Shown: piece by piece, positions 1-6,634 of the stretch | Position numbering within the stretch: the first letter of the stretch is position 1 | How the letters are laid out: each line of letters opens with the position of its first letter | Translations under genes and position numbers: made by a program | Notes under the pieces: generated by a model | Seen by the model: only the letters and a program-made list of their open reading frames with translations | The model's database searches: none | Told to the model about the DNA's origin: nothing | Assembly (NCBI GenBank): GCA_045599305.1 | Contig: JAZRVU010000089.1 | Span: 1-33,103 of the forward strand | Direction: 5' to 3' | DNA length: 33,103 nucleotides | DNA from: SIG588 sp045599305 | Lineage (GTDB): Bacteria; Bacillota; Clostridia; Oscillospirales; Acutalibacteraceae

Positions 1-207
1 GAACAGACCACCGAGTTTACCGACGAGAGAGTTGACATTGATCTTGGCTTTGACCGCTTCCACAATCTGTTTGACCTGATCGTCCGGCAGATCCACGCCG
101 ATGAGGCCCTCCACCTTTTTGATCGGGTCGCTCTGGAAATTCGCGGCCAGGGACTTATCACTCTTGATCTTTTTCACGATCTCTTCCACTTTTGCTTTGA
201 TATCCAT
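1..207 (-). CDS. Small conserved clostridial protein, 3' end cut off by the window edge
   Basis: The first 69 codons are visible and no stop is reached, so the C-terminus lies outside the window. The start ATG at 207 has a clear AAGGAG site 8 bases upstream and a good promoter behind it. The visible protein is a charged, Lys-rich helix followed by a segment reading NFQSDPIKKVEGLIGVDLPD, then another helix and a Gly/Leu-rich end (LVGKLGGLF). I recognise the type as a short uncharacterised protein widespread in Clostridia, with no known function. The DP..K..E.L.GVDLP pattern resembles the leader-like segment of NHLP/Nif11-type peptides, but this is weak similarity judged by eye. It is divergent from the DUF1294 gene. 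Confidence 0.7.
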   Translation of the reverse strand, partial: MDIKAKVEEIVKKIKSDKSLAANFQSDPIKKVEGLIGVDLPDDQVKQIVEAVKAKINVNSLVGKLGGLF

Positions 208-244
208 GTTGCATCGCTCCTTACACAATATATGGGATATTATT

Positions 245-273
245 ATAATATCACAGGTGAAACAAAAAATCAA
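245..273 (-). promoter_or_regulatory. Promoter of the truncated small gene
   Basis: On the minus strand, a TTGATT -35 box (273-268) and a TATTAT -10 box (250-245) are separated by 17 bases, ending 37 bases upstream of the ATG at 207. This is a sigma-A type promoter judged by eye. Confidence 0.6.
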
Positions 274-318
274 GTATTATCGGCAACGGTTTGATGATAT
301 CGGTCACGCCAAAAAAGG

Positions 319-347
319 TTGCAAAAATCCTGAAAAAGCGGTATGAT
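319..347 (+). promoter_or_regulatory. Promoter of the DUF1294 gene
   Basis: A TTGCAA -35 box (319-324) and a TATGAT -10 box (342-347) are separated by 17 bases, about 30 bases upstream of the ATG at 379. It is divergent from the promoter at 245-273. Confidence 0.6.
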
Positions 348-378
348 GATACTACACTGAAAAAAGGTAGGGGTCACC

Positions 379-654
379 ATGACAATCAAAATCGTCTGTA
401 TTTATCTTTTATGCATCAGCCTTGTGAGCGTGATCGTCACCTGCGCGGACAAACGGGCGGCACGCCTGCACCGCTGGCGCGTGCCGGAGCGCACGCTGCT
501 GATCCTGTCGGCTTTGGGCGGCGGTGTGGCCATGTATGTGACCATGCACCTCATCCGGCACAAGACGCAGAAAAAGAAATTCATGTGGGGCATCCCCGCC
601 ATCCTCATTCTGGAAGCCGCCGCGGCAGTGGCGCTGTGGTATTTTTGGCGATGA
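379..654 (+). CDS. DUF1294 family small membrane protein
   Basis: This 91-residue protein matches the DUF1294 family by pattern. It has an N-terminal membrane segment (about residues 3-21), then the family block with DKRAA, RVPERTLL and a Gly-rich GGGVAMYV segment, then RHKTQKKKF, and a final hydrophobic helix (about 70-88). The family has no established biochemical function. The protein should be an integral membrane protein with three helices, two of them linked by the basic RHKT loop. A purine-rich GGTAGGGG site lies a few bases upstream of the ATG. The gene stands alone between its promoter and a strong bidirectional terminator. Confidence 0.82.
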   Translation: MTIKIVCIYLLCISLVSVIVTCADKRAARLHRWRVPERTLLILSALGGGVAMYVTMHLIRHKTQKKKFMWGIPAILILEAAAAVALWYFWR

Positions 655-683
655 CTGTGCTTTTCGCCCGATAGAAACAAATA

Positions 684-716
684 AAGGCACAAGCCTCACG
701 GCTTGTGCCTTTTTTG
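684..716. terminator. Bidirectional intrinsic terminator between DUF1294 gene and tRNA-Ala
   Basis: A perfect 12-bp stem (684-695 with 700-711) closes a 4-base loop and is followed by a T run on the plus strand. On the minus strand it is followed by TTTATTTG. It can end both the DUF1294 transcript and the converging tRNA-Ala transcript. Confidence 0.85.
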
Positions 717-718
717 TT

Positions 719-794
<76 letters not shown>

Positions 795-824
795 AAATTG
801 TATCGCCTATTGGCGACGGTGTAT

Positions 825-853
825 ACTTTACCACATTTCAAGCGGTTTGTCAA
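825..853 (-). promoter_or_regulatory. Promoter of tRNA-Ala
   Basis: On the minus strand, a consensus TTGACA -35 box (853-848) is followed after 17 bases by TAAAGT (830-825), about 30 bases upstream of the mature tRNA start. A short inverted repeat (TCGCC AATA GGCGA) lies in the 5' leader. Confidence 0.75.
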
Positions 854-887
854 GGCATTATGACAAGTTTTTTTAAAATTTTTTTGC

Positions 888-916
888 TTGCAAAAAAAGC
901 GGACGCATGATATGAT
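888..916 (+). promoter_or_regulatory. Promoter of the AAC(3)-type acetyltransferase gene
   Basis: A TTGCAA box (888-893) and a TATGAT box (911-916) are spaced by 17 bases, with a CGGAGG ribosome binding site at 938-943 and the ATG at 951. It is back to back with the tRNA-Ala promoter. Confidence 0.6.
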
Positions 917-950
917 ATTCCTGTGAACGATCGATAACGGAGGCGTTTAA

Positions 951-1724
951 ATGTATTCCAAAGAACAGTTGAAAGCGCAGATGGCGGCCATGGGGTTGCG
1001 CCCCGACGACCGCGTGCTCATCCACACCTCTTTCAAGGCGGTGGGCGACGTGGAGGGCGGGCCCGACGGCTTTCTGGACGCGTTTTGCGAATATCTTCAC
1101 GACGGCCTGTTCCTGGTGCCCACCCACACATGGGCCTGCGTGAACGCCGCGCAGCCGGTCTACCGTGTGACGGAGAGCGTCCCCTGCATCGGGCTGATCC
1201 CCCGCACGGCGGCTTTTCGTCCCGACGGGATACGCTCGCTGCACCCGACCCACTCCATCTGGGCACACGGCACCGATGCGGCGGCATTCGTGCAGGGGGA
1301 GGAATTCTGTGAGACCCCCGGGCCGGCCGGCTCCTGCTGGGCGCGGCTGGGCGAGATCGGCGCGAAGATCCTGCTGATCGGCGTGGCACACAACCGCAAC
1401 ACCTTCATCCACGCGGTGGACGAGCTGGCCGATGTGCCGAACCGTCTGCGCGAGGAACCGTGGGAGGTCACGATCATCGACCGAGACGGCCGTGAGACCC
1501 ATCACCCCTTTTATAGCCACATCGGCGGCGTGCATGAATTCTTCGGCAACTTTGAGGAAGGGCTGATCGCCACTGGTGCCCAGACCGCCGGCCGACTGGG
1601 CGATGCCACCGTGCGGGTGGTGGACGCGGCGGCCTGCTGTGAGCTGGTCAAGCGTGTCTATTCCCGCGCCGACTGCGACCCCTGCGCCGGGCAGATGACG
1701 CTGCCCGAGGCCTGGTGGCGATAA
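951..1724 (+). CDS. AAC(3)-type (aminoglycoside N3-) acetyltransferase family protein
   Basis: The 257-residue product has the hallmarks of the Antibiotic_NAT family: an N-terminal LIHTSF block (23-28), PTHTW (57-61), HPTHSIWAHG (98-107), and ILLIGVAHNRNTFIHAVDE (140-158) holding the usual conserved His. Family members transfer an acetyl group from acetyl-CoA to the 3-amino group of 2-deoxystreptamine aminoglycosides. Many chromosomal Firmicutes members have unknown natural substrates, so resistance should not be assumed. Length is close to typical (about 260-280). The start is supported by CGGAGG seven bases upstream. It is a single-gene unit with its own promoter and terminator, and its GC-rich codon use matches the neighbours, so nothing marks it as newly acquired. 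Confidence 0.88.
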   Translation: MYSKEQLKAQMAAMGLRPDDRVLIHTSFKAVGDVEGGPDGFLDAFCEYLHDGLFLVPTHTWACVNAAQPVYRVTESVPCIGLIPRTAAFRPDGIRSLHPTHSIWAHGTDAAAFVQGEEFCETPGPAGSCWARLGEIGAKILLIGVAHNRNTFIHAVDELADVPNRLREEPWEVTIIDRDGRETHHPFYSHIGGVHEFFGNFEEGLIATGAQTAGRLGDATVRVVDAAACCELVKRVYSRADCDPCAGQMTLPEAWWR

Positions 1725-1753
1725 CGGTCAAACTGCACATAAAAACACGTCTG

Positions 1754-1783
1754 CTCCGCGCTTTTTCGGCGCGGAGTTTTTTT
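1754..1783 (+). terminator. Intrinsic terminator of the acetyltransferase gene
   Basis: An 8-bp GC-rich stem (CTCCGCGC at 1754-1761 with GCGCGGAG at 1769-1776) is followed by seven T residues. Confidence 0.85.
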
Positions 1784-1809
1784 GCAAGAGAGGCCGTTCT
1801 CTTGCAAAA
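1780..1809. repeat. Perfect 12-bp inverted repeat just behind the terminator
   Basis: TTTTGCAAGAGA at 1780-1791 pairs with TCTCTTGCAAAA at 1798-1809 around a six-base GGCCGT loop, followed by TTTT. It overlaps the T run of the preceding terminator. It could act as a second, tandem terminator or as a palindromic binding site; the sequence alone does not decide. Confidence 0.55.
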
Positions 1810-2092
1810 TTTTCGTTTACCAAATTCTACGGGCAGTAACAAATTTTCGACAGTCTCCGACGAAAAATCCCGGTTTTCCACGCTTTATCGCGCGAAAGAC
1901 ACGTGTAATATCGGGATTTATCCACATTTTCCACCTTGTTTTCCACAGCGCGGTGTGAAAAACGCGGGTTTTCGACGTATTACAATAAGTAATCCTACCT
2001 TTACAATCCCCCTGCAAGCGACTGCAAAACGGTGCATACTTGCCCTTGCGCGCGGCCATACTGATGGTGTGAAAATGAAGGAGTTGACCGCC
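1810..2092. other. Non-coding stretch with a DnaA-box-like cluster
   Basis: No gene is credible here. An open frame continues through it but lacks a start signal and has no recognisable protein. Between 1874 and 1962 it holds one exact TTATCCACA (1918-1926) and near matches TTTTCCACG (1874-1882), TTTTCCACC (1927-1935) and TTTTCCACA (1939-1947). A fifth match on the opposite strand is TGTGAAAAA (1954-1962), the complement of TTTTTCACA. The consensus DnaA box is TTATNCACA. Whether DnaA binds here is inference; there is no dnaA or dnaN nearby. Confidence 0.45.
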
Positions 2093-2362
2093 ATGCTCAA
2101 AGGGATAAATCACCAGATGATCGAGTTGACAGAGACCGACAGCCCCTATTTTGACCGTGCCTTTTTCGTGCTGCGCCCCGACTGTGCCGACGCCGATGCC
2201 GCCCACCTGCAGGAGGAGGCGCGGCGGGTGCTGCTGGCGGCCGGCGGCTACTCCGCGCTGATCCGCAACCGGCGGCGACAGCGCCTGCGCCGCATCTTCT
2301 GGGCGGCACTGGGACTGACCGCGGGGGTCGTGATCGGGCTGGCGGCCGCCGGCGCGCTATAA
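2093..2362 (+). CDS. Small tail-anchored membrane protein of unknown function
   Basis: The ATG at 2093 is preferred because AAGGAG lies nine bases upstream; an in-frame ATG at 2075 lacks such a site. The 89-residue product begins MLKGINHQMIELTETDSPYF and contains FFVLRPD at about 24-30. A basic patch follows (RNRRRQRLRR, about 58-67), then one hydrophobic helix (68-88) at the very C-terminus. The basic patch before the helix suggests a tail anchor with the N-terminal domain in the cytoplasm. I have the impression of similar short clostridial proteins with this N-terminal pattern, but know no function. It stands alone and converges on the large gene that follows. Confidence 0.65.
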   Translation: MLKGINHQMIELTETDSPYFDRAFFVLRPDCADADAAHLQEEARRVLLAAGGYSALIRNRRRQRLRRIFWAALGLTAGVVIGLAAAGAL

Positions 2363-2388
2363 AAAAACACCCGTAACGGCGGGGTGTT
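2361..2388 (-). terminator. Intrinsic terminator of the 931-residue membrane protein gene
   Basis: On the minus strand the stem AACACCC/GGGTGTT (2388-2382 with 2372-2366) is followed by a run of T residues. The run overlaps the stop codon of the converging small gene. Confidence 0.6.
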
Positions 2389-2397
2389 CTAAAGAAT

Positions 2398-2431
2398 ACA
2401 CGGCGGCGGGGAGTGATCCCTGCCGCCGTGT
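2398..2431. repeat. Large GC-rich hairpin between converging genes
   Basis: ACACGGCGGC plus GGG (2398-2410) pairs with CCC plus GCCGCCGTGT (2418-2431), with one bulged T, around a 7-base loop. There is no T run on either side, so it probably supports the adjacent terminator or protects the 3' end rather than terminating by itself. Confidence 0.6.
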
Positions 2432-2483
2432 TCGTGTATCTATGTGCCTTTTGCAAACGAAACATTCGCTTCAGTCCTGCGGA

Positions 2484-5279
2484 TCATTCTTCGCCGGGGG
2501 TCTTGAAAGATTCGTCAAGGCCGTCCTTTACGAGATCGCCCGTCAGCGTCTTGACACCGTCGGCAATTGAGCCTTTGGTCACTTCGGCACCCTCGGTCAG
2601 CGCGTTTTTAAATGCGTCCTCTGCCGCATCGCCCATCACGCCCTTCACGCCATCGCCGACCAAATCCATTCCCACGTCAACACCGGTATTGACGAGTCCT
2701 TTTCCGATGCCGCCAGTCACGGCCTCGGTCATATCCTTACCGTTGATGGTAGCATCCATAGCTTCCTTATAGGTTTCGCCCACAACGTTTGCCACAAGCT
2801 TGTTGCCCGCGCCGTCTACGTTGTCCTTAACAACGTCGATCGTACCTTCGATCGCGCCCTGCGCAATGCCGACCGCTACGTTTTTATCGTAGGCGATCGC
2901 CTCGGAGGTCCGTGCCGCCGTGTTCTTTGCCATCGTATATGCCGCCTTGATATCCTTGCGTCCGGTAACGTCCGCCAGCACGTCAATGGAGGTGTCGGCG
3001 ACCTTCTCCACCGTCTCCACGTATTCCTGCTTATTTTTGATCTCGCCTTCGAGCTCCTGATACTCGTAAGATTCGATCTCGGCTTTTCCCTGCTCATAGC
3101 CGATCTTCGCGCGGATATCCTCTTCATCGCCGGAATGGACACCGTATTTTTCACCGAGCTTTTCGACATATTCATTGCGCGCCGCTTGCTTCGCCTTTTC
3201 CGCTGCGTATTCCTTCGCATAGTCGGAAAGTCCCTGATTGTCATTACGCTGGGATGCTATCGCTTCTTGCGCCGCTGCCGCATCCTGACGGATCGTGCCG
3301 GCGTTTTCCGCTCGGCTTTCAAGCGAAGATTTCAGTTCGGATTCGGTATAGGTCGCTCCGGTAAGCGGATTGGTATAGGTACCGTCACCGTTATTCTTAT
3401 AGAGCCGTTTTTCGCCCGTTGCCGGATCGGTAACGTTCAGATCGCCGTCTGAATCGCGGCTGATATGCGGGCCGAGATCATCGAACCCGGATACGGCGCT
3501 TCCGACGGTCTCTCCCATCGCTTCGGCAGCGGTACTGCCGAGAGCCTCGGCCGCAGCCGAACCGACAACGCTTGCCACCGCGGTTCCTGCGATAGCCCCG
3601 CCACCACCGAGAAGCATTGTCAGGATTGCGATCACAGCGATCGCCGCAGGCGAGCCCGGCTGATCGAGATAATCGGGATTGTGCACGAGTTCATGCTGCA
3701 GCACACGGTCAGCGTAGTCGATGTCGCCGTCCATATCGAAGTCCATCAGATCCGGGAAGGGCTGACCGTATTTGTTCGTTCCTCCGTTGTGGTACGTGAG
3801 CCGACCGCGATAGGGGATATAATCGGAATCGCCGACCTCTTCCTCCGATCCGGATCCGGACGGAACGGGCGTCGCACCGGATGAGTTGCCTTCAAGCAAT
3901 CCGGCAAGGCGGAATTTGATGCCAAGTGAGCTTTTTTCGTTGCTCGTCATGTGATTGGGAGAATAGAGGACAAGATAATGGGCACCATTTTCTGATCGCC
4001 AGTCACAGTCGTCCCTTGTACTTGTTCCCGAAATCGTATTTGTTTTGGTCCCCGATTCGGTATCCGGCTGATCGGTGGAATAGGTAACGGTTTCCGTCGC
4101 CGCAAAATCCGCGATAATACGGTTGTTGTCAAAACGGATGTTTGAAATGGTACCCTCAACGGAGTATTCGATGGAATAAGTGTATTTTGAATAGTCGATC
4201 ATATCGCCCTTGTATCCGTTTGCCGTACATGAATAGCTGCCGATAAAGTGATAAGAGCCGTTCGAACCTGCCCTATTCAATGTCAGTGTATCTGCGCTGA
4301 TTGTGACCGGGTCGGTCTGTAAAATGCAGGCATAATAATAGTCACCGTTCAGAATGTGATTTTTGAAGCCGGACGTAATGACCTCCGGTTCAAGATAAAA
4401 TCCGCTGTAATTGCCGAGAGCACCGATTTGATTTACAAGTGTAAAGCCTTCGATTTCTTCCGGGGCGATAAATCCTTTGGGAAGCTCGGCAGCGGAAACG
4501 TTCACCGTGAATACAGGCAACAGCGACGCACCGATCATCAGAACGAGGGCTGATGCGGCGGCTATTCTCTTTGTTCCGTTTTTACCGATGATCACAAGCA
4601 CGATCCCGGCAATGAGAAGCGCAAGCCCCACGAGGAAAAGGACCAGCGGATAGCGCACGAATGTGATCGGAAAACTCAGTGCGAATCCGAGCGAGAATCC
4701 CGTGATCACACGGTTGACGGTCGTCATAGACGGCGTTTTTCCACCGGAAAACCTGCTCATGGCGCCGAAGATCAGCGAGAACAGAAGCCCGTTCTTTTTG
4801 CCTATGGCCGAAAGTGCTCCGACAGCCGCAACAACGGCAACGGCACAGTTCACGGGGCTTGACGTAATATTGAAGAACCAGTAAAGCAGTACGCCGAGTC
4901 CGCCGCCGATAAAGAGGGGGGCAACGGCATAAAGTCCGCCGGCGAAAGTGCCCTTCAGTCCTTTTCCGAGGCCGGAGAAGGGATTTTTCTTTTCACAGAT
5001 CGAAAGCACGAACGTGTTTACTACCGCGGCGAATACGGCTTTGCCGAATATTCCGCCCACCGTGCCGAAAAATCCGCCGAACATTCCGCCGTTCGCGTAT
5101 GTAAGCGTATAGAAAAACCGCAGCACGGGGATATTGGCACCAAAGCCCGACATCAGCGAGAACATGAGCCAGACCGCACAAAGTACGAAGGTCGGGATCA
5201 GCTTTTTGGGATTTTTCAGAAGACTTTTCACTTCATTGATCAAAGCGGAGAAAAAACCTGTCTTGATTTTGTTTTCCAT
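2484..5279 (-). CDS. Large multi-domain membrane protein with dockerin-like calcium loop, function unknown
   Basis: I do not recognise this 931-residue protein as a named family. Reading from the N-terminus, residues 28-258 form about seven or eight hydrophobic helices, with Gly-rich stretches at 60-80 and 114-130. Residues 264-460 look like a Ser/Thr/Tyr-rich beta-type domain, followed by a Ser/Gly/Glu linker (464-485). Residues 513-524, DFDMDGDIDYAD, match the D-x-D-x-D-G calcium loop of dockerin/EF-hand repeats, in a single copy. Residues 543-560 are hydrophobic and 560-600 are Gly/Ala-rich. A motif DGTYTNPLTGATYTESEL (632-649) precedes a charged helical, probably coiled-coil stretch (650-765). 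The C-terminus (770-931) is Gly/Ala/Val/Asp-rich and amphipathic. The start has GGGGAGG upstream. Base composition is visibly less GC-rich than the flanking genes, which suggests transfer. Confidence 0.6.
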   Translation of the reverse strand: MENKIKTGFFSALINEVKSLLKNPKKLIPTFVLCAVWLMFSLMSGFGANIPVLRFFYTLTYANGGMFGGFFGTVGGIFGKAVFAAVVNTFVLSICEKKNPFSGLGKGLKGTFAGGLYAVAPLFIGGGLGVLLYWFFNITSSPVNCAVAVVAAVGALSAIGKKNGLLFSLIFGAMSRFSGGKTPSMTTVNRVITGFSLGFALSFPITFVRYPLVLFLVGLALLIAGIVLVIIGKNGTKRIAAASALVLMIGASLLPVFTVNVSAAELPKGFIAPEEIEGFTLVNQIGALGNYSGFYLEPEVITSGFKNHILNGDYYYACILQTDPVTISADTLTLNRAGSNGSYHFIGSYSCTANGYKGDMIDYSKYTYSIEYSVEGTISNIRFDNNRIIADFAATETVTYSTDQPDTESGTKTNTISGTSTRDDCDWRSENGAHYLVLYSPNHMTSNEKSSLGIKFRLAGLLEGNSSGATPVPSGSGSEEEVGDSDYIPYRGRLTYHNGGTNKYGQPFPDLMDFDMDGDIDYADRVLQHELVHNPDYLDQPGSPAAIAVIAILTMLLGGGGAIAGTAVASVVGSAAAEALGSTAAEAMGETVGSAVSGFDDLGPHISRDSDGDLNVTDPATGEKRLYKNNGDGTYTNPLTGATYTESELKSSLESRAENAGTIRQDAAAAQEAIASQRNDNQGLSDYAKEYAAEKAKQAARNEYVEKLGEKYGVHSGDEEDIRAKIGYEQGKAEIESYEYQELEGEIKNKQEYVETVEKVADTSIDVLADVTGRKDIKAAYTMAKNTAARTSEAIAYDKNVAVGIAQGAIEGTIDVVKDNVDGAGNKLVANVVGETYKEAMDATINGKDMTEAVTGGIGKGLVNTGVDVGMDLVGDGVKGVMGDAAEDAFKNALTEGAEVTKGSIADGVKTLTGDLVKDGLDESFKTPGEE
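3708..3743 (-). other. Dockerin/EF-hand-like calcium-binding loop within the 931-residue protein
   Basis: Residues 513-524 read D-F-D-M-D-G-D-I-D-Y-A-D, with acidic residues at loop positions 1, 3, 5 and 12 and Gly at 6, as in dockerin type I repeats. Dockerins normally carry two such repeats; only one is seen, so a cohesin partner is not implied. Confidence 0.6.
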
Positions 5280-5391
5280 AATTGCCTCCCCTAAATTATC
5301 TTTGTGTAAACGCTATGGCGATGATCACAAGCCCGAACGGCAAAAGCGCGTAAATACCACCGTATTTACATTGTCCATAAATCTATATTAA

Positions 5392-5420
5392 ACGATAGCA
5401 TAAATAATTTCAATTGTCAA
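5392..5420 (-). promoter_or_regulatory. Promoter of the 931-residue membrane protein gene
   Basis: On the minus strand, a consensus TTGACA (5420-5415) is followed after 17 bases by TATCGT (5397-5392). The ATG is at 5279, leaving an unusually long leader of about 105 bases. Confidence 0.7.
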
Positions 5421-5446
5421 TAAAGCCCTCTTGTCATAAAACCAAG

Positions 5447-5483
5447 AAAAACGGTGCAATCCAAACGAATTGCACCGTTTTTT
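5447..5483. terminator. Bidirectional terminator downstream of pfkA
   Basis: A perfect 10-bp stem, ACGGTGCAAT (5451-5460) with ATTGCACCGT (5469-5478), is flanked by A residues on the left and T residues on the right. It therefore reads as a terminator on both strands. It lies 53 bases past the pfkA stop. Confidence 0.85.
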
Positions 5484-5535
5484 ACATAGAACTACCCTTC
5501 AGAGCACTGCCCGGGGGGCTTTTTGTTGTGTCTGT

Positions 5536-6504
5536 TCAGATGGAGATCTCGTGAGCCATTTTGAACATTTCAAAGTCAAACGGCTTTTTCATGTGCAGGG
5601 CTTCCTCAATGTCGAAATCGACGATCGTGTTGTTCTGCAGTGCCACCACGCGGTTGCTCTTGCCCTGGGTGAGCAGTTCCACTGCCGCATTGCCCATATG
5701 GCTGGCGAGCACACGGTCGCGCACCGTGGGAGAACCGCCGCGCTGCACATGACCCAGAATGGTGGGACGGGTCTCGATACCGGTGGTGTCCTGAATCCGC
5801 TTGGCCATCTCCACCACACCGCCGACACCTTCGGCCACGATGATGATGAAGTGCTTCTTGCCGGTGTTGGAGGTAGCCTGGATGCGGCTGAGGATATCCC
5901 GCTCGAAATTGAACTCGACCTCCGGCACGACGATGGTGGTGGCGCCCACGGCGATGCCGACGTTCAGCGCCAGATATCCCGCGTGGCGACCCATGACTTC
6001 GACCACGCTGCAGCGGTCGTGCGACTGGGCGGTGTCACGCAGCTTGTCGATCATTTCCATGCAGGTATTCAGAGCGGTATCGTAACCGATGGTGTATTCA
6101 CAGCAGGCGATATCGTTATCGATGGTGCCGGGGATGCCGATGCAGGGAATGCCTTGACGGGTGAGATCCTGTGCGCCGCGGAAGGAACCGTCGCCGCCGA
6201 TGACGACCACGCCGTCGATCCCGTTAGCGCGGCAGGTCTCGGCCGCTTTCTGCTGCCCTTCCAGCGTGCGGAATTCATCACTGCGGGCCGTATAGAGCAT
6301 CGTGCCGCCGCGATGGATGATATCCGACACGGTGCGCAGATTCATGGGAAGCAGATCCCCGTTGATGAGGCCGTTATACCCACGATAGACACCGTATACT
6401 TCTATCCCCTTATAAAGAGCTGTACGTACCACGCTGCGGACGGCCGCATTCATGCCGGGCGCATCCCCGCCGCTGGTCAGTACTGCGATCTTCTTGATTG
6501 CCAT
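5536..6504 (-). CDS. pfkA: ATP-dependent 6-phosphofructokinase
   Basis: The product catalyses ATP-dependent phosphorylation of fructose 6-phosphate to fructose 1,6-bisphosphate in glycolysis. At 322 residues it has the length of the bacterial PfkA family. Visible motifs are the N-terminal TSGGDAPGMNAAVR (10-23), GGDGS (103-107) in the nucleotide site, PGTIDND (125-131) with the catalytic Asp, and MGRHAGYLA (171-179). Gly rather than Lys before TIDND points to ATP, not pyrophosphate, as donor. AAAGGAGAG lies upstream of the ATG. It follows dnaE, as is common in Clostridia, but has its own promoter in the 130-base gap and a strong terminator behind it. Confidence 0.96.
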   Translation of the reverse strand: MAIKKIAVLTSGGDAPGMNAAVRSVVRTALYKGIEVYGVYRGYNGLINGDLLPMNLRTVSDIIHRGGTMLYTARSDEFRTLEGQQKAAETCRANGIDGVVVIGGDGSFRGAQDLTRQGIPCIGIPGTIDNDIACCEYTIGYDTALNTCMEMIDKLRDTAQSHDRCSVVEVMGRHAGYLALNVGIAVGATTIVVPEVEFNFERDILSRIQATSNTGKKHFIIIVAEGVGGVVEMAKRIQDTTGIETRPTILGHVQRGGSPTVRDRVLASHMGNAAVELLTQGKSNRVVALQNNTIVDFDIEEALHMKKPFDFEMFKMAHEISI

Positions 6505-6546
6505 GACACTCTCTCCTTTTGCCGATTGGACTTTGCAAACATGACT

Positions 6547-6576
6547 ATTATACTACAGACCCATTGCAAATATCAA
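6547..6576 (-). promoter_or_regulatory. Promoter of pfkA
   Basis: On the minus strand, TTGATA (6576-6571) and a perfect TATAAT (6552-6547) are separated by 18 bases, about 42 bases upstream of the pfkA ATG. This would allow pfkA to be transcribed apart from dnaE. Confidence 0.7.
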
Positions 6577-6634
6577 GTTGACATATTGCCAACAAATACC
6601 GCCATTTTTCGCAAAACTTAATGCATTATTACCA

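Noticed and set aside
951..1724. Acquired aminoglycoside resistance gene
   Set aside because: Family membership is clear but resistance is not. There is no mobile element, and composition matches the neighbouring genes.
1870..1970. Chromosomal replication origin
   Set aside because: The box cluster alone is not enough. There is no dnaA, dnaN, rpmH or parAB nearby and no clear AT-rich unwinding element, so it is reported only as a DnaA-box-like cluster.
1715..2092. Upstream extension of the small gene at 2093
   Set aside because: The frame stays open through the terminator and DnaA-box region, but no ribosome binding site supports a start there and the extra sequence looks random. AAGGAG points to 2093.
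3708..3743. Evidence for a cellulosome
   Set aside because: There is only a single dockerin-like loop, with no second repeat, no cohesin and no glycoside hydrolase in the window.
5470..6621. Plus-strand open frame of 383 residues opposite pfkA
   Set aside because: It is a shadow of pfkA and runs through the pfkA promoter and terminator regions.
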